A stretch of DNA of 42,654 bases. Origin: Acidobacteriota bacterium. Lineage in GTDB: Bacteria > Acidobacteriota > Blastocatellia > Pyrinomonadales > Pyrinomonadaceae. Within the stretch, counting starts at the first letter, position 1. The number at the start of each line of letters is the position of its first letter. The position numbers and the translations under genes are program-made. Below are positions 16,453 to 25,110 of this stretch, in pieces. A model generated the notes under the pieces. That model saw only the letters and a program-made list of their open reading frames with translations, had not been told where the DNA came from and did not search any database. The DNA lies in the NCBI GenBank assembly GCA_020199995.1, contig JAIVJM010000010.1:1-42654 (forward strand), in the 5' to 3' direction.

Positions 16453-16458
16453 TATAAT
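16453..16458 (+). promoter_or_regulatory. Possible -10 element before the MBL hydrolase
   Basis: A perfect TATAAT lies 33 bases before the ATG of the MBL gene. No convincing -35 box is present 16-18 bases upstream, so this is only a candidate. Confidence 0.3.
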
Positions 16459-16490
16459 TCTACCGCTTTCCGGGGGGGCTTTAACAGGGC

Positions 16491-17177
16491 ATGATCATCG
16501 AACAGATTACCGTCACGGCGTTTCAGCAGCAGACGCGCGTGCTGGGGTGCGAGCAGACGCGCCGGGCCGTGTGCCTCGATCCGGGAGAGGACGCGGAGGA
16601 GATCGTGGGGGCTTTGGAGCGGCACGGACTGGAGTTGCAGGCGATTGCGCTGACGCACGCGCACATGGATCACGTCGGCGGCGTGGCCGCGCTCAAGCGT
16701 CGGAGGCCGGGGGCCGAGATCGTCCTGCACAGGGAGGACGAGCCGCTCTACATGGCGCTTCCGGCGCAGCCCTCGTGGCTCGGCATCCCGCGCTCGCAGT
16801 GGGCGGCTTACGGGTTCGACTACGAAGAGCCGCCGCCCGTCGAGCGTTACTGGGAGGACGGCGAGACATACCGCGTCGGCACACTGAGCTTCGAGGTCCT
16901 GCACTGTCCGGGGCACACGCCGGGGCACGTCGTGCTGTTCGAGCCTTCGGAGCGGAAGATTTTCGTGGGCGACTGCCTGTTCGCGGGCTCAATCGGGCGG
17001 ACTGATTTGCCGGGCGGCTCCGGCGAGCAGTTGATGGATTCGCTGCTCAACAAAATACTGCCGCTCGGCGACGATGTCATGGTCTACTCCGGACACGGGC
17101 CGGAGACGACCATCGGTCGCGAGCGGCTCACCAACCCCTTCTTCAACGGCGCACACACAAGCGGGAGATACTTTTAA
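16491..17177 (+). CDS. MBL-fold metallo-hydrolase (glyoxalase II-like)
   Basis: 228 residues with the full metallo-beta-lactamase zinc signature: LTHAHMDHVGG (His56, His58, Asp60, His61), CPGHTPGHVVLF, VGDCLFAGSIGRTDLPGG and VYSGHGPETTIGRER. This arrangement matches the hydroxyacylglutathione hydrolase/YcbL group, soluble thioester or related hydrolases with two metals. The substrate is unknown and glutathione use should not be assumed. It is divergent from the radical SAM gene across a 126-bp gap. Its TAA (17175-17177) overlaps the first base pairs of hairpin H6. Confidence 0.9.
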   Translation: MIIEQITVTAFQQQTRVLGCEQTRRAVCLDPGEDAEEIVGALERHGLELQAIALTHAHMDHVGGVAALKRRRPGAEIVLHREDEPLYMALPAQPSWLGIPRSQWAAYGFDYEEPPPVERYWEDGETYRVGTLSFEVLHCPGHTPGHVVLFEPSERKIFVGDCLFAGSIGRTDLPGGSGEQLMDSLLNKILPLGDDVMVYSGHGPETTIGRERLTNPFFNGAHTSGRYF

Positions 17178-17270
17178 AAGCCGTCAATCGTGAATCGTCA
17201 ATCGTGAATAAAGAAAACCGCGTCTTTCTCTTCACGATTGACGATTGACGATTGACGATTTACGGCTTTT
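17176..17270. repeat. Heptad hairpin H6 (GTCAATC type), between two stop codons
   Basis: The left arm (17176-17208, 33 bases) is AAAAGCCGT followed by GTCAATC/GTGAATC units; the right arm (17231-17270, 40 bases) is its complement with one more unit, so the arms differ by exactly 7 bases. The outer AAAAGCCGT/ACGGCTTTT overlaps the stop codons of both convergent genes, TAA at 17175-17177 and TAA on the other strand at 17260-17262. It is likely the shared terminator. Confidence 0.88.
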
Positions 17271-17472
17271 GGCCTTCTTCCACTGGCTTGTGGAGTTGCT
17301 CGTTCTTGACCTTGTCCCACTTCTCTTTGTTCTCGCCCTTGAGGTCGCTGGGGAGGGTTTCGACGGGGACGTCGTTCTCGACGCAGAACATGCGCCAGAG
17401 CATGAAGCGCGCGTCAAACTGCCCGGTCTCGGAGTTGATCTCGTTCGACAGTTTCGGTTTCTCGTCCGCCAT
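17260..17472 (-). CDS. Small charged hypothetical protein
   Basis: 70 residues from ATG 17472 (MADEKPKLSNEINSETG), preceded by AGGAG at about 9 bases; a longer form from 17493 would add MCKEQRV and contain that ribosome site. The protein is soluble and rich in Lys/Glu, with FDARFMLWRMFCVENDVP as its only hydrophobic core. I do not recognise a family. The stop codon is in hairpin H6. The ordered composition and good ribosome site support a real gene. Confidence 0.65.
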   Translation of the reverse strand: MADEKPKLSNEINSETGQFDARFMLWRMFCVENDVPVETLPSDLKGENKEKWDKVKNEQLHKPVEEGQKP

Positions 17473-17568
17473 GACCCTCTGCTCCTTGCACACGTCAGGA
17501 TATTTTGAGTTTGGTTATCCGGCGCAACAGTGTAGCAGAGAAAATGTCGGGGGATGAACCGGCGGCGC

Positions 17569-18480
17569 TTATGAGGCGGAGCCGAGCAGATACTTGTCGC
17601 CGGTCGGCGCTTTGACGCCGCCCGCGGGTTCGAGCGTGACGACAAAGACCGAGGCTTTGCGGGCTTCGTCGGGAGCCTGATCGCGCATCACCGAGCCGCC
17701 CTCGCGGTCGGTCGTGAACGTGCCGCCGGGCTGCGGCGGGCCGCCCGCGATGTACCAGAGTTGATAAGCCTTGCCCGCGGGCGGCGGCGGCAACGCGGAC
17801 GCGAGGAGGAGCGCGCGGCCCGAGGCCGGCTCAAAGACCATGCTGGCGCGCGCGCCCGGCGCAACGTCGGTTCCGGCGAGGTGGACGAGACGCGCGCCCG
17901 GCGCGCCGAGCATCTCCTGCACCTCGCGCGCGCGCGCCGCCTCGGAGCGTGCTCTCTCGGCCTCAACGGACAGTCGCGCGGCCTCGGCGCGCGACTTGTT
18001 CGCGTCCTCGGAGAGGCGGATGACCTGCGCCCTGTATTCGTTGCTGCGGTTCCAGAGCAGCGCCGACGCGCCCGCGAGCACGGCGAACACGAGTGCCGCC
18101 GCCAGCGCCCCGTACATCAAGGGGGGGCGCGACGCCAGCAGTTGCCACGTCCCGTACTTCGACGCGGCGCGCGACGCCCCGCCGTCGAAGGTGCGCGAAC
18201 CCTCGCCGGATTTCTCGTCTGTGTCGTCAATCTCAACGACGTCTTCCGCCTCGGGCTTCAGTGCCTTGACGGCGTCGAGCACGCGCGCGCGCAGGTAGGC
18301 GGGAGGGACGACCGGCGCGGCGATGTAGGCGAGCGACGACACCGCGTCAAGCATCTGCGGGGCCTCGCGCCGGCACTCGGCGCACGTCGCCAGATGCGCC
18401 CCGAGCGCGCGCGATTCCTCGCCGCTCAGCGCGCCGACCGCCTCCAGCGCGAGTAATTCTTTGTACTCTTCGTGCTCCAT
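17569..18480 (-). CDS. Anti-sigma factor, RskA-type
   Basis: 303 residues. The N-terminus is a zinc-binding anti-sigma domain: EYKELLALEAVGALSGEE, then HLATCAECRRE, the HX3CX2C core. A single membrane helix follows (LMYGALAAALVFAVLAGASALL, about residues 120-142), then a coiled coil rich in Ala, Glu and Arg (about 145-190), and an extracytoplasmic RskA domain (ALPPPPAGKAYQLWYIAGG, GGTFTTDREGG). RskA proteins hold SigK-type ECF factors at the membrane and release them on proteolysis. The gene lies 75 bp after its sigma gene on the same strand, the usual order for this pair. Confidence 0.9.
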   Translation of the reverse strand: MEHEEYKELLALEAVGALSGEESRALGAHLATCAECRREAPQMLDAVSSLAYIAAPVVPPAYLRARVLDAVKALKPEAEDVVEIDDTDEKSGEGSRTFDGGASRAASKYGTWQLLASRPPLMYGALAAALVFAVLAGASALLWNRSNEYRAQVIRLSEDANKSRAEAARLSVEAERARSEAARAREVQEMLGAPGARLVHLAGTDVAPGARASMVFEPASGRALLLASALPPPPAGKAYQLWYIAGGPPQPGGTFTTDREGGSVMRDQAPDEARKASVFVVTLEPAGGVKAPTGDKYLLGSAS

Positions 18481-18555
18481 TAAACTTCAGACGGCGGCCT
18501 TCTAGTCAGCCGCGAACCACCGACCGCGCCAAAATCTTCAATCGGCCTTTGACGT

Positions 18556-19137
18556 TCAGACTGCGGGCTGCCCGAATGTATTGCTCAGCAGCCCCTGCAA
18601 TTTTTTGAGTCCCGCGCGCGTGCGCGTCTTCACTGTCCCGAGCGGCTGGCCCGTCTTCTCGGCGATCTCGGTCTGCGACATCCCGTCCAGATACGCAAGC
18701 ATGAGCGTGCTCCGCTGCTCCTCCGAAAGCTCTCCGAGCGCGCGCCGCACGACCGCGCCCTCCTCGTCGCGCAGCAGCGCCACGTCAGCCGCCTCCTCCT
18801 CGATGCGCGGGGCCTCTTCGCCGGACTTCTGCGCGGTGCGCTCCCTCGACCCCGTGGCGCGCAGGCGGTCAATGGCGCGGCTGCGCGCCAGCGTGACAAG
18901 CCATGTAAAGGGGCGACCGCGCGAGGCGTCGAACGAAGGGGCCTGTTGCCACACCTGTAGAAAGACTTCCTGTAAAACGTCTTCCGCTTCAGGGCGGCTG
19001 TGTAATATACGCAGCATGAGGCCGAATAGGATGGAACTATATTGATCGTAGAGCGCGGCGAACGCCCGCTCGTCGCCGCGCGCGACGGCGTAGAGGAGCT
19101 GCGCGTCTGCCTGATCTTGCTCTGGCCGTGCGGTCAA
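18556..19137 (-). CDS. ECF sigma factor, SigK-like
   Basis: 193 residues. Region 2 is LYAVARGDERAFAALYDQYS ... AEDVLQEVFLQVWQQAPSFD, followed by FTWLVTLARSRAIDRLR. Region 4 is ALGELSEEQRSTLMLAYLDG with the helix-turn-helix SQTEIAEKTGQPLGTVKTR. This directs RNA polymerase to stress or envelope promoters under control of the RskA-type partner downstream. The start is TTG 19137, with GAGG about 9 bases before it; the first residues (TARPEQDQADAQLL) lead directly into region 2. The cognate target promoters were not identified. Confidence 0.9.
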   Translation of the reverse strand: MTARPEQDQADAQLLYAVARGDERAFAALYDQYSSILFGLMLRILHSRPEAEDVLQEVFLQVWQQAPSFDASRGRPFTWLVTLARSRAIDRLRATGSRERTAQKSGEEAPRIEEEAADVALLRDEEGAVVRRALGELSEEQRSTLMLAYLDGMSQTEIAEKTGQPLGTVKTRTRAGLKKLQGLLSNTFGQPAV

Positions 19138-19397
19138 ACCTTATCGCCTCAGTCTATTCCGAGCGGGCCGGCGGGCGCAATTCCGCGTCGCTGCCGGGTA
19201 TTAAACGAAAAGAATCTCTCAAGAGGTTCTTGTCGGGAGTTGCGAGTCAAGTTGTTTTATCCGTAGTCCTCATTTTTAGCACAGCGAAATCGGGTTTGTC
19301 ACTAAATCCGTCAATGCCCCGGCGCGCGTAAATTCACCGCCAACCCCTAAGGCATTATGAGCCCCGGGCATTATTCTTATTCAGGGAGGGTCTTTGT

Positions 19398-20216
19398 GTG
19401 TTCGAGACGGAGAGTGAAGTGCTCGACTGGTACGAGCGCCAGCCGCGCGCCATCAGTCCCGATTTTCTGGCAGGCATCAGATGGGAAGAAGTGAAGAGTC
19501 ACCCACTGAATCCGGCCTTCGTGCCCGTGCTCCACTACATGCGCGACGTGGAGAGCTACACGGCTGTCTACTACCGCGAACTGTTGCGGACGCCGACGGG
19601 CAGAGACCCCATTATCAGGAAGTTCATGGATCGCTGGGGCGTCGAGGAGATGGATCACGGCGCGCTGCTCAACCGTTTCATGGAGGAGGCGGGCGTCCCG
19701 ACGAGCCCGCGCTGGCAGGAGGAGGCGCTCGCCTCGATACCGCTGCGCTACACGCTGGAGAACTACGCCGCCATGCTCGTCACGAACCGCTTCGGGCGGA
19801 GCTTCTCCGGCACGCACATGGTGTGGGGCGCGATCAACGAGATGACAACGCTGCAAGCCTACCGGCGTCTGTGGAAGGCCGCGGGACACCCCGTCCTCGA
19901 ACGCGTGTTGCGCGCCATCGCCCGCGAGGAGTCGGCGCACGGAAAGTTTTACGCGAGCATCGCCCGGCTCCGGCTCGAACGCTCGAAGTTCACACGCGGG
20001 CTGGCGCGCTTCTTCGTCGAACGATTCTGGGGGCCGGTCGGGCAGGGGACGAAGCCGCGAAGCGAGATGGATTATGTCATTGGCGCGCTCTTCGGCGGCG
20101 GCGACGGCCTCGGCTTCTTCGACGAACAGGTGAGCCGGCGCATTCGCCGCCTTCCCGGACTCGCCGGGCTGGAGACACTCACGCGCCGGATGGCGGAATC
20201 CGGCGCGCGTGCCTGA
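19398..20216 (+). CDS. Ferritin-like diiron protein, acyl-ACP desaturase-like
   Basis: 272 residues. Two EEXXH motifs (EEMDHGALLNRF and EESAHGKFYASI) plus earlier and intermediate helix acidic residues (YMRDVESYTAVYYREL, WGAINEMTTLQAYRRL) give the diiron site of the ferritin-like superfamily. The spacing is that of soluble fatty acid (acyl-ACP) desaturases, which introduce a double bond using O2 and reduced ferredoxin. Other ferritin-like oxidases remain possible. The start is GTG 19398, with GGGAGGG 7 bases upstream. The gene is divergent from the SigK-like sigma gene across 260 bp, so control by that factor is conceivable. Confidence 0.8.
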   Translation: MFETESEVLDWYERQPRAISPDFLAGIRWEEVKSHPLNPAFVPVLHYMRDVESYTAVYYRELLRTPTGRDPIIRKFMDRWGVEEMDHGALLNRFMEEAGVPTSPRWQEEALASIPLRYTLENYAAMLVTNRFGRSFSGTHMVWGAINEMTTLQAYRRLWKAAGHPVLERVLRAIAREESAHGKFYASIARLRLERSKFTRGLARFFVERFWGPVGQGTKPRSEMDYVIGALFGGGDGLGFFDEQVSRRIRRLPGLAGLETLTRRMAESGARA

Positions 20217-20228
20217 CGACGCCGGGAC

Positions 20229-20333
20229 GGTAAGCAGTAAGCAGTAAGCAGTAAGCGGTGAACAGAAAGAAGCAGAAGGCGGCAGGCTCAATGTGACCTG
20301 CCGCCTTCTGCTTACTGCTTACTGCTTACTGCC
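20229..20333. repeat. Heptad hairpin H7 (AGTAAGC type) enclosing a terminator stem
   Basis: The outer arms are GTAAGCA units (20230-20256) against TTACTGC units (20312-20332). Inside is a perfect 16-bp stem, AGCAGAAGGCGGCAGG (20271-20286) and CCTGCCGCCTTCTGCT (20297-20312), with a 10-base loop. It fills the space between the convergent desaturase-like and aldolase genes and very likely terminates both. Confidence 0.88.
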
Positions 20334-20334
20334 T

Positions 20335-21432
20335 TTAAGCGACTGTGATCTCTTCGGCGAGGTACACGTCCTGAATCGCGTTGAGCAGTTGGATGCCTTC
20401 GGCCATCGGGCGCTGGAAGGCTTTGCGGCCCGAGATGAGCCCCATGCCGCCGCCGCGCTTGTTGATGACGGCGGTGCGGACGGCCTCCTGCATGTCGGTC
20501 TGCCCCTTCGACTCGCCGCCCGAGTTGATGAGCCCGCAGCGCCCCATATAGCAGTTCGCCACCTGATAGCGGACGAGGTCAATGGGATTATCCGTCGTCA
20601 GCTCCTCGTAGATTTTCTTGCTCGTCTTGCCGTAGGAGCTTTCGATGTTGAGCATGTTGTAGCCGCCGTTTCGTTCGGGCAGCTTCTGCTTGATGATGTC
20701 GGCCTGAATGGTCACGCCGAGGTGGTTGGCCTGCCCCGTCAAGTCGGCGGCGGTGTGCATGTCGCCCTCCTTGCCCTTGAATTTCGGGTTGCGCAGGTAG
20801 CACCAGAGAATGGTCGTCATCCCCAGCTCGTGCGCGAAGGCGAAGGCCTCGCCGACCTCGGTGATCTGGCGCGTGGATTCGTCGGAGCCGAAGTAGATGG
20901 TCGCGCCGACGGCCACCGCGCCCATGTCGCGAGCCTGTTCGACGGTGCCGAACATGACCTGATCGAAGCGGTTCGGGTAGGTCAGAAGCTCGTTGTGGTT
21001 GAGCTTGACGACGAAGGGAATCTTATGCGCGAACTTGCGCGCCACCGAGCCCAAAACGCCGAAGGTCGAGGCGACGGCGTTGCAGCCGCCCTCGATGGCG
21101 AGACGGACGATGTTCTCGGGGTCGAAGTATTGCGGGTTCGGCGCAAACGAAGCGCCCGCCGAGTGCTCGATGCCCTGATCCACGGGCAGAATCGAGAGGT
21201 AGCCCGTGCCCGCGAGCCGCCCCGCATCGTAGAGCGTCTGCATCGCGCGCAGCACCGAAGGGTTCCGGTCGGAGTGCGTCCACACGCGGTCAACGAAGTC
21301 AGGGCCGGGCGACTGGATCAAATCTTTCGAGATCGTCTGCGATTTATATTCGAGGAGCGCGCGCGCATCCTCGCCCAGCATCTCTTCGATTCGTTCGATG
21401 GGCGTCCCTCCGCGCTTGAGTTCGGTAGCCAT
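20335..21432 (-). CDS. fbaB: Class I fructose-bisphosphate aldolase (FbaB/DhnA type)
   Basis: 365 residues, closely following the E. coli FbaB pattern: [70 protein letters not shown] (containing the expected Schiff-base Lys), [26 protein letters not shown] and [20 protein letters not shown]. It cleaves fructose 1,6-bisphosphate to triose phosphates, or runs the reverse in gluconeogenesis, in the cytoplasm. ATG 21432 has AGGAGG about 10 bases upstream. The length matches the family. It sits between two sigma/anti-sigma pairs but has its own promoter candidate. Confidence 0.95.
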   Translation of the reverse strand: MATELKRGGTPIERIEEMLGEDARALLEYKSQTISKDLIQSPGPDFVDRVWTHSDRNPSVLRAMQTLYDAGRLAGTGYLSILPVDQGIEHSAGASFAPNPQYFDPENIVRLAIEGGCNAVASTFGVLGSVARKFAHKIPFVVKLNHNELLTYPNRFDQVMFGTVEQARDMGAVAVGATIYFGSDESTRQITEVGEAFAFAHELGMTTILWCYLRNPKFKGKEGDMHTAADLTGQANHLGVTIQADIIKQKLPERNGGYNMLNIESSYGKTSKKIYEELTTDNPIDLVRYQVANCYMGRCGLINSGGESKGQTDMQEAVRTAVINKRGGGMGLISGRKAFQRPMAEGIQLLNAIQDVYLAEEITVA

Positions 21433-21498
21433 TTCGATTCGATCCTCCTGACGGTAATAAATTTTTTGCGAGCGGCTTTGAGAGTCAAACAGTTGCGA

Positions 21499-21507
21499 AT
21501 TATAGCA
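21499..21507 (-). promoter_or_regulatory. Candidate extended -10 promoter of fbaB
   Basis: On the minus strand TGCTATAAT gives a perfect extended -10 (TGnTATAAT), about 67 bases before the ATG of the aldolase. No clear -35 box is seen, which extended -10 promoters do not need. Confidence 0.5.
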
Positions 21508-21582
21508 CGCCGCGGCAGTCGTGCTCCCGCTTGGTGGGCCTGCCGTAAGCTCTTACCCGTTGGGGTCGCGCCGGGTGGGTCT

Positions 21583-22197
21583 TCAGAGTGAGACGGAGCG
21601 CGGCTCGATGACTTCGTAGCTTTCCGGCGCGACGATGAGCAGGAGGGCTCCCTGTTCGGTGGTCAGTTCGTCGTGGATGCTGCCGGCGGGCGCGCAGTTG
21701 AAGTCGCCCGCGACGAGCACGTTCACGACGCTGCGCAGGTCGCCTTCGAGGACGAGGCACTGTTCGGCCCCGCGATGTCGGTGCGCGGGGACGCGCGCGC
21801 CCGGCGCCATCCGGACGAGCGTCGTGTAGGTGTCGTGCTCGCGGTCTACGAAGAGCAGCTTGACGAAGACGCCGGGGTCCGGAGTCTCGACCCACTCGCC
21901 CTCTCCGGCGCGGACGACGAGCAAGTCCAAAGCGCCAGCCGTCGTCGAGGCAGCACGCGACTCTCCGGCCACGCGCGCCAGCAGCTTCTCGCGCGCGCCC
22001 GCGGGCGGCCTGCGTGGCGGCTGGGCGAGGGCCAGCGCGCCGCACACGTCGGCGAGACCTTCGATCTCGGCGGCGCACGCCACGCACCCTCCGGCGAGGT
22101 GCCCCTCGAACGAGCGCGCCTCTTCCCCATCGAGCGCGCCGAGCGCGTAGAGCGCGGCCAGCTCGCACGCCGCGTCTGCGCTCTGTGTGTCTCTCAT
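21583..22197 (-). CDS. Anti-sigma factor with zinc-finger and ChrR-type cupin domain
   Basis: 204 residues. The N-terminal anti-sigma domain is ELAALYALGALDGEEARSFE followed by HLAGGCVACAAE (HX4CX2C, one residue longer than usual). After a Pro/Arg linker comes a cupin domain: PGVFVKLLFVDREHDTY, VPAHRHRGAEQCLVLEGDL and NCAPAGSIHDEL, with cupin metal-ligand histidines. Proteins of this ChrR plan bind the sigma factor and release it when the cupin senses a signal (singlet oxygen in Rhodobacter ChrR; the signal here is unknown). No membrane segment is present, so it is cytoplasmic. Its ATG overlaps the sigma gene stop as ATGA, implying coupled translation. Confidence 0.9.
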   Translation of the reverse strand: MRDTQSADAACELAALYALGALDGEEARSFEGHLAGGCVACAAEIEGLADVCGALALAQPPRRPPAGAREKLLARVAGESRAASTTAGALDLLVVRAGEGEWVETPDPGVFVKLLFVDREHDTYTTLVRMAPGARVPAHRHRGAEQCLVLEGDLRSVVNVLVAGDFNCAPAGSIHDELTTEQGALLLIVAPESYEVIEPRSVSL

Positions 22198-22796
22198 AAA
22201 ATCCCCTCTCGGGCCGTTTTGAGCAGTTCGCGCAGCCGCGACATGCCGAGCCGCGTGCGCGTCTTCACCGTGCCGAGCGGGAGCCCCTTCGCGGCGGCAA
22301 TCTCGCTGTGGCTGTAGCCGCCGTAGTAGGCCAGCTCGATGACCTCGCGCTGCTCAGGCGAAAGCTTCGCGAGCGCCGCGAGCACGACCGCGCGCGTCTC
22401 CCTCTCGCGCACGTTTCCTTCGACGTCGTCCATGCTCGCGGCCGTGCGCTCGACCGCCGCCAGCGGTTCGGTGTGCGCTCTTTCGGCGCGGCCCCGGCGG
22501 AGGCGGTCAATGGCGCGGCTGCGCGCGATGGTCGCCAGCCAAGCCATCGGCGTGCCGCGACCCTCGTCGAAGGACGCGGCCTGCCGCCACGCCTGCGTGT
22601 AGACGTCGAGCAGCACCTCTTCCGCCGCCCCCGTGTCCGAGAGGATGCGCACGAGCAGCCCGTAGACCGTCCGGCTCGTCGCGTCGTAGAGCGAAGCGAG
22701 AGCCTGCTGGTCGCCGAACGCGACGCTTTGAATCAGCTCCTTCTGGGTGGGATCGCCCGTGCCCGCAGGCCCGGCGACGTCATGGGGTGATGTCAC
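22194..22796 (-). CDS. ECF sigma factor paired with the ChrR-type anti-sigma
   Basis: 200 residues. Region 2: LIQSVAFGDQQALASLYDAT ... AAEEVLLDVYTQAWRQAASFD, then MAWLATIARSRAIDRLRRG. Region 4: ALAKLSPEQREVIELAYYGG with SHSEIAAAKGLPLGTVKTR. GTG 22796 has an excellent AGGAGGGG site 9 bases upstream (22806-22813). It shares general layout with the SigK-like factor 3.5 kb away but differs enough to respond to its own partner. The overlapping downstream gene is its antagonist. Likely a stress regulator; no target promoter was recognised. Confidence 0.92.
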   Translation of the reverse strand: MTSPHDVAGPAGTGDPTQKELIQSVAFGDQQALASLYDATSRTVYGLLVRILSDTGAAEEVLLDVYTQAWRQAASFDEGRGTPMAWLATIARSRAIDRLRRGRAERAHTEPLAAVERTAASMDDVEGNVRERETRAVVLAALAKLSPEQREVIELAYYGGYSHSEIAAAKGLPLGTVKTRTRLGMSRLRELLKTAREGIL

Positions 22797-23028
22797 TCTG
22801 ACACGCCCCTCCTTTGCGAGACTACGCTATCTTTAACATTAACGGATTCAATTCGCCAAATCCCGGCGTCCGCCCGGACGTTTATACAGGTATTTGGACT
22901 TGCGCGGCTGGTTCCACCTATCGTAAAATCCCGCTTCGTCGCGCCACGCCCCTCCCACGGATGTTGTCGCTCGCATCTTCAGCCCGAACGTCTCAACCCG
23001 ACCTTGTTCGACAGATCAACGTTTTTAG

Positions 23029-25110
23029 ATGAAAGGCCCCAAAGTTATGTTTTCCCCTCGCCCCCTCCATCGCTCGAGAACGTGTCTGGCACTCTTACTT
23101 ATTGCACTTTGCGCTGCTCCCGCCGCCGCCACCGCGGCCCTCGCCTTCCGAGGCGACAAAGACTGGAAGCCGATTGACCCGGCGCACCTCGCGCTGGCCG
23201 CACCCATCGTCGAGCGCGACGCCGACGCCGAGGCTATCTTCTGGGAGGTGCGCGTTGACCACGACGCCGACGAGGGGATGGTGCTCTCGCACTACGTCCG
23301 CATCAAGGTCTTCAACGACCGCGGGCGCGAGTCGCAGAGCAAAATAGACATCCTCGCGCCCAAGGTTCGCTCGTTCGAGACGAAGATCAAGGACATCACG
23401 GCGCGCACCATCAAGCCCGACGGCACCATCATCGAGCTCAAGAAGGAAGACATCTTCGAGCGCACCATCGCCAAGACGAGCGGCATCAAGGTCAAGGCCA
23501 AGACCTTCGCCATGCCGAGCGTCGAGCCGGGCTCGATCATCGAGTACCGCTGGCGCGAAGTCCGCCCCGGCGTCATCAGCCTCTATGAGGAGTTCGAGTT
23601 CGCGCGCGACATCCCCGTCCAGACCGTCAAATACTACATCAAGCCGGTCTCGGCGCCCGGCTTCATGATGGGCATGCGCGCGCAGACCTTCCAGACCGGC
23701 ATGACGCCCTTCCAGAAGGAGAAGGACGGCTTCTACAGCATGACGCTGACGAACATCCCGGCCTTCCGCGAGGAGCCGAGGATGCCGCCCGATCACGCCG
23801 TCCGCCCGTGGATGCTCGTCTACTACAGGGAGGACAACAAGCCCGCCGCGCAGATCTGGAAGGAGTACGGCAGGGAGCTGTACGAGAGCCACAAGTCGAG
23901 CATGAAGGTCAACGACGATATCAAGCGCGCCGCCGCCGAGGCCGTCGCCGGCGCGACCACGGACGAAGAGAAGCTCGACCGCCTCTTCACTTACGTCCGC
24001 TCGAAGGTTAAGAATGTCTTCGACGACGGCGCGGGCTTCACGCGCGAGCAGCTCGACAAGATGAAGGCCAACAAGACGCCCGCCGACACGCTCAAGCGCG
24101 GCACGGGCAACTGGCACGACATCGACATGCTCTTCGCCGCCTTAGCCTCCGCCTCGGGGTTCGAGGTGCGCGTCGCCAAGGTCACCAACCGCAGCGAAAT
24201 CTTCTTCGACCCCAACTTCGCCGATCCCTACTTCATGCGCGAGGGCACGGAGAACATCGCGGTGCGCGTCGGCGACGCATGGCGCTTCTACGACCCCGGC
24301 ACGACCTACGTCACGAAGGGCATGCTGCGCTGGCAGGAGGAGGGGCAGAACGCGCTCGTCTCCGACGGCAAGGAGCCGATGTTTGTGAGGACGCCGCTCT
24401 CGGGGCCCGCGAAGTCCGCCGAGAAGCGGACGGGCAAGTTCAAGCTCCGCGATGACGGCACGCTCGAAGGCGACGTGCGCGTCGAGTATACGGGTCACCT
24501 CGCGCACGACATGAAGGAGCGCTACGACGACGAGTCGCCCGCCGAGCGCGAGCAGTCGATCCGCGAGCAGCTCAAGGGCCGCCTCGGCGGCGTCGAAGTC
24601 TCCGGCCTCCAGATCGAGAACGTGACCGACCCGACGCAGCCTTTCGTCACCAAATACCACATCGTCGTCCCCGCCTACGCGCAGCGCACCGGCAAGCGAC
24701 TCTTCCTCCAGCCGGCCTTCTTCCAGCGCGGCGTCAACCCCACGTTCCCGACCAGCACGCGACGCCACGAGGTCTACTTCCACTATCCGTGGTCGGAGGA
24801 AGACCGCATCGAGATAGACCTGCCCGACGGATTCGCGCTCGACAATCCGGAGACGCCCACGCCCATCAGCGCGGGCGCCCTCAGCAAGTATGAGCCGAAG
24901 GCGCAGGTCACCACCGACGGGCGCACGGTCGTCTACCTGCGCAAGTTCTTCTTCGGCGGGAGCCCAAACGGCGACGGCGGGATTCTCATCTTCCCGACCG
25001 GCACCTACACTCAGCTCAAGGGCTACTTCGACGAGTTGCACAAGCAGGACGGCCACACTCTCTCGCTCAAGCAGGGCGCGGCGGGTAGTGCAACCCCGGC
25101 CAAGCCATAG
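23029..25110 (+). CDS. Secreted DUF3857/transglutaminase-like protein lacking the catalytic Cys
   Basis: 693 residues. A signal peptide (about 1-37, ending PAAATA) is followed by a DUF3857 domain (YVRIKVFNDRGRESQSKIDI, GSIIEYRWREVRPG) and a transglutaminase-like core near 290-430. Where active members have YGDCKDK, this protein reads TGNWHDID, with Trp362 in place of the nucleophilic Cys, so it is probably a binding or structural form. ATG 23047 (MFSPRPLH) is an alternative start with a better upstream AAAGG. The next gene is a paralogue that keeps the triad; both are exported and likely cotranscribed. The molecular role of the family is not established. Confidence 0.85.
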   Translation: MKGPKVMFSPRPLHRSRTCLALLLIALCAAPAAATAALAFRGDKDWKPIDPAHLALAAPIVERDADAEAIFWEVRVDHDADEGMVLSHYVRIKVFNDRGRESQSKIDILAPKVRSFETKIKDITARTIKPDGTIIELKKEDIFERTIAKTSGIKVKAKTFAMPSVEPGSIIEYRWREVRPGVISLYEEFEFARDIPVQTVKYYIKPVSAPGFMMGMRAQTFQTGMTPFQKEKDGFYSMTLTNIPAFREEPRMPPDHAVRPWMLVYYREDNKPAAQIWKEYGRELYESHKSSMKVNDDIKRAAAEAVAGATTDEEKLDRLFTYVRSKVKNVFDDGAGFTREQLDKMKANKTPADTLKRGTGNWHDIDMLFAALASASGFEVRVAKVTNRSEIFFDPNFADPYFMREGTENIAVRVGDAWRFYDPGTTYVTKGMLRWQEEGQNALVSDGKEPMFVRTPLSGPAKSAEKRTGKFKLRDDGTLEGDVRVEYTGHLAHDMKERYDDESPAEREQSIREQLKGRLGGVEVSGLQIENVTDPTQPFVTKYHIVVPAYAQRTGKRLFLQPAFFQRGVNPTFPTSTRRHEVYFHYPWSEEDRIEIDLPDGFALDNPETPTPISAGALSKYEPKAQVTTDGRTVVYLRKFFFGGSPNGDGGILIFPTGTYTQLKGYFDELHKQDGHTLSLKQGAAGSATPAKP

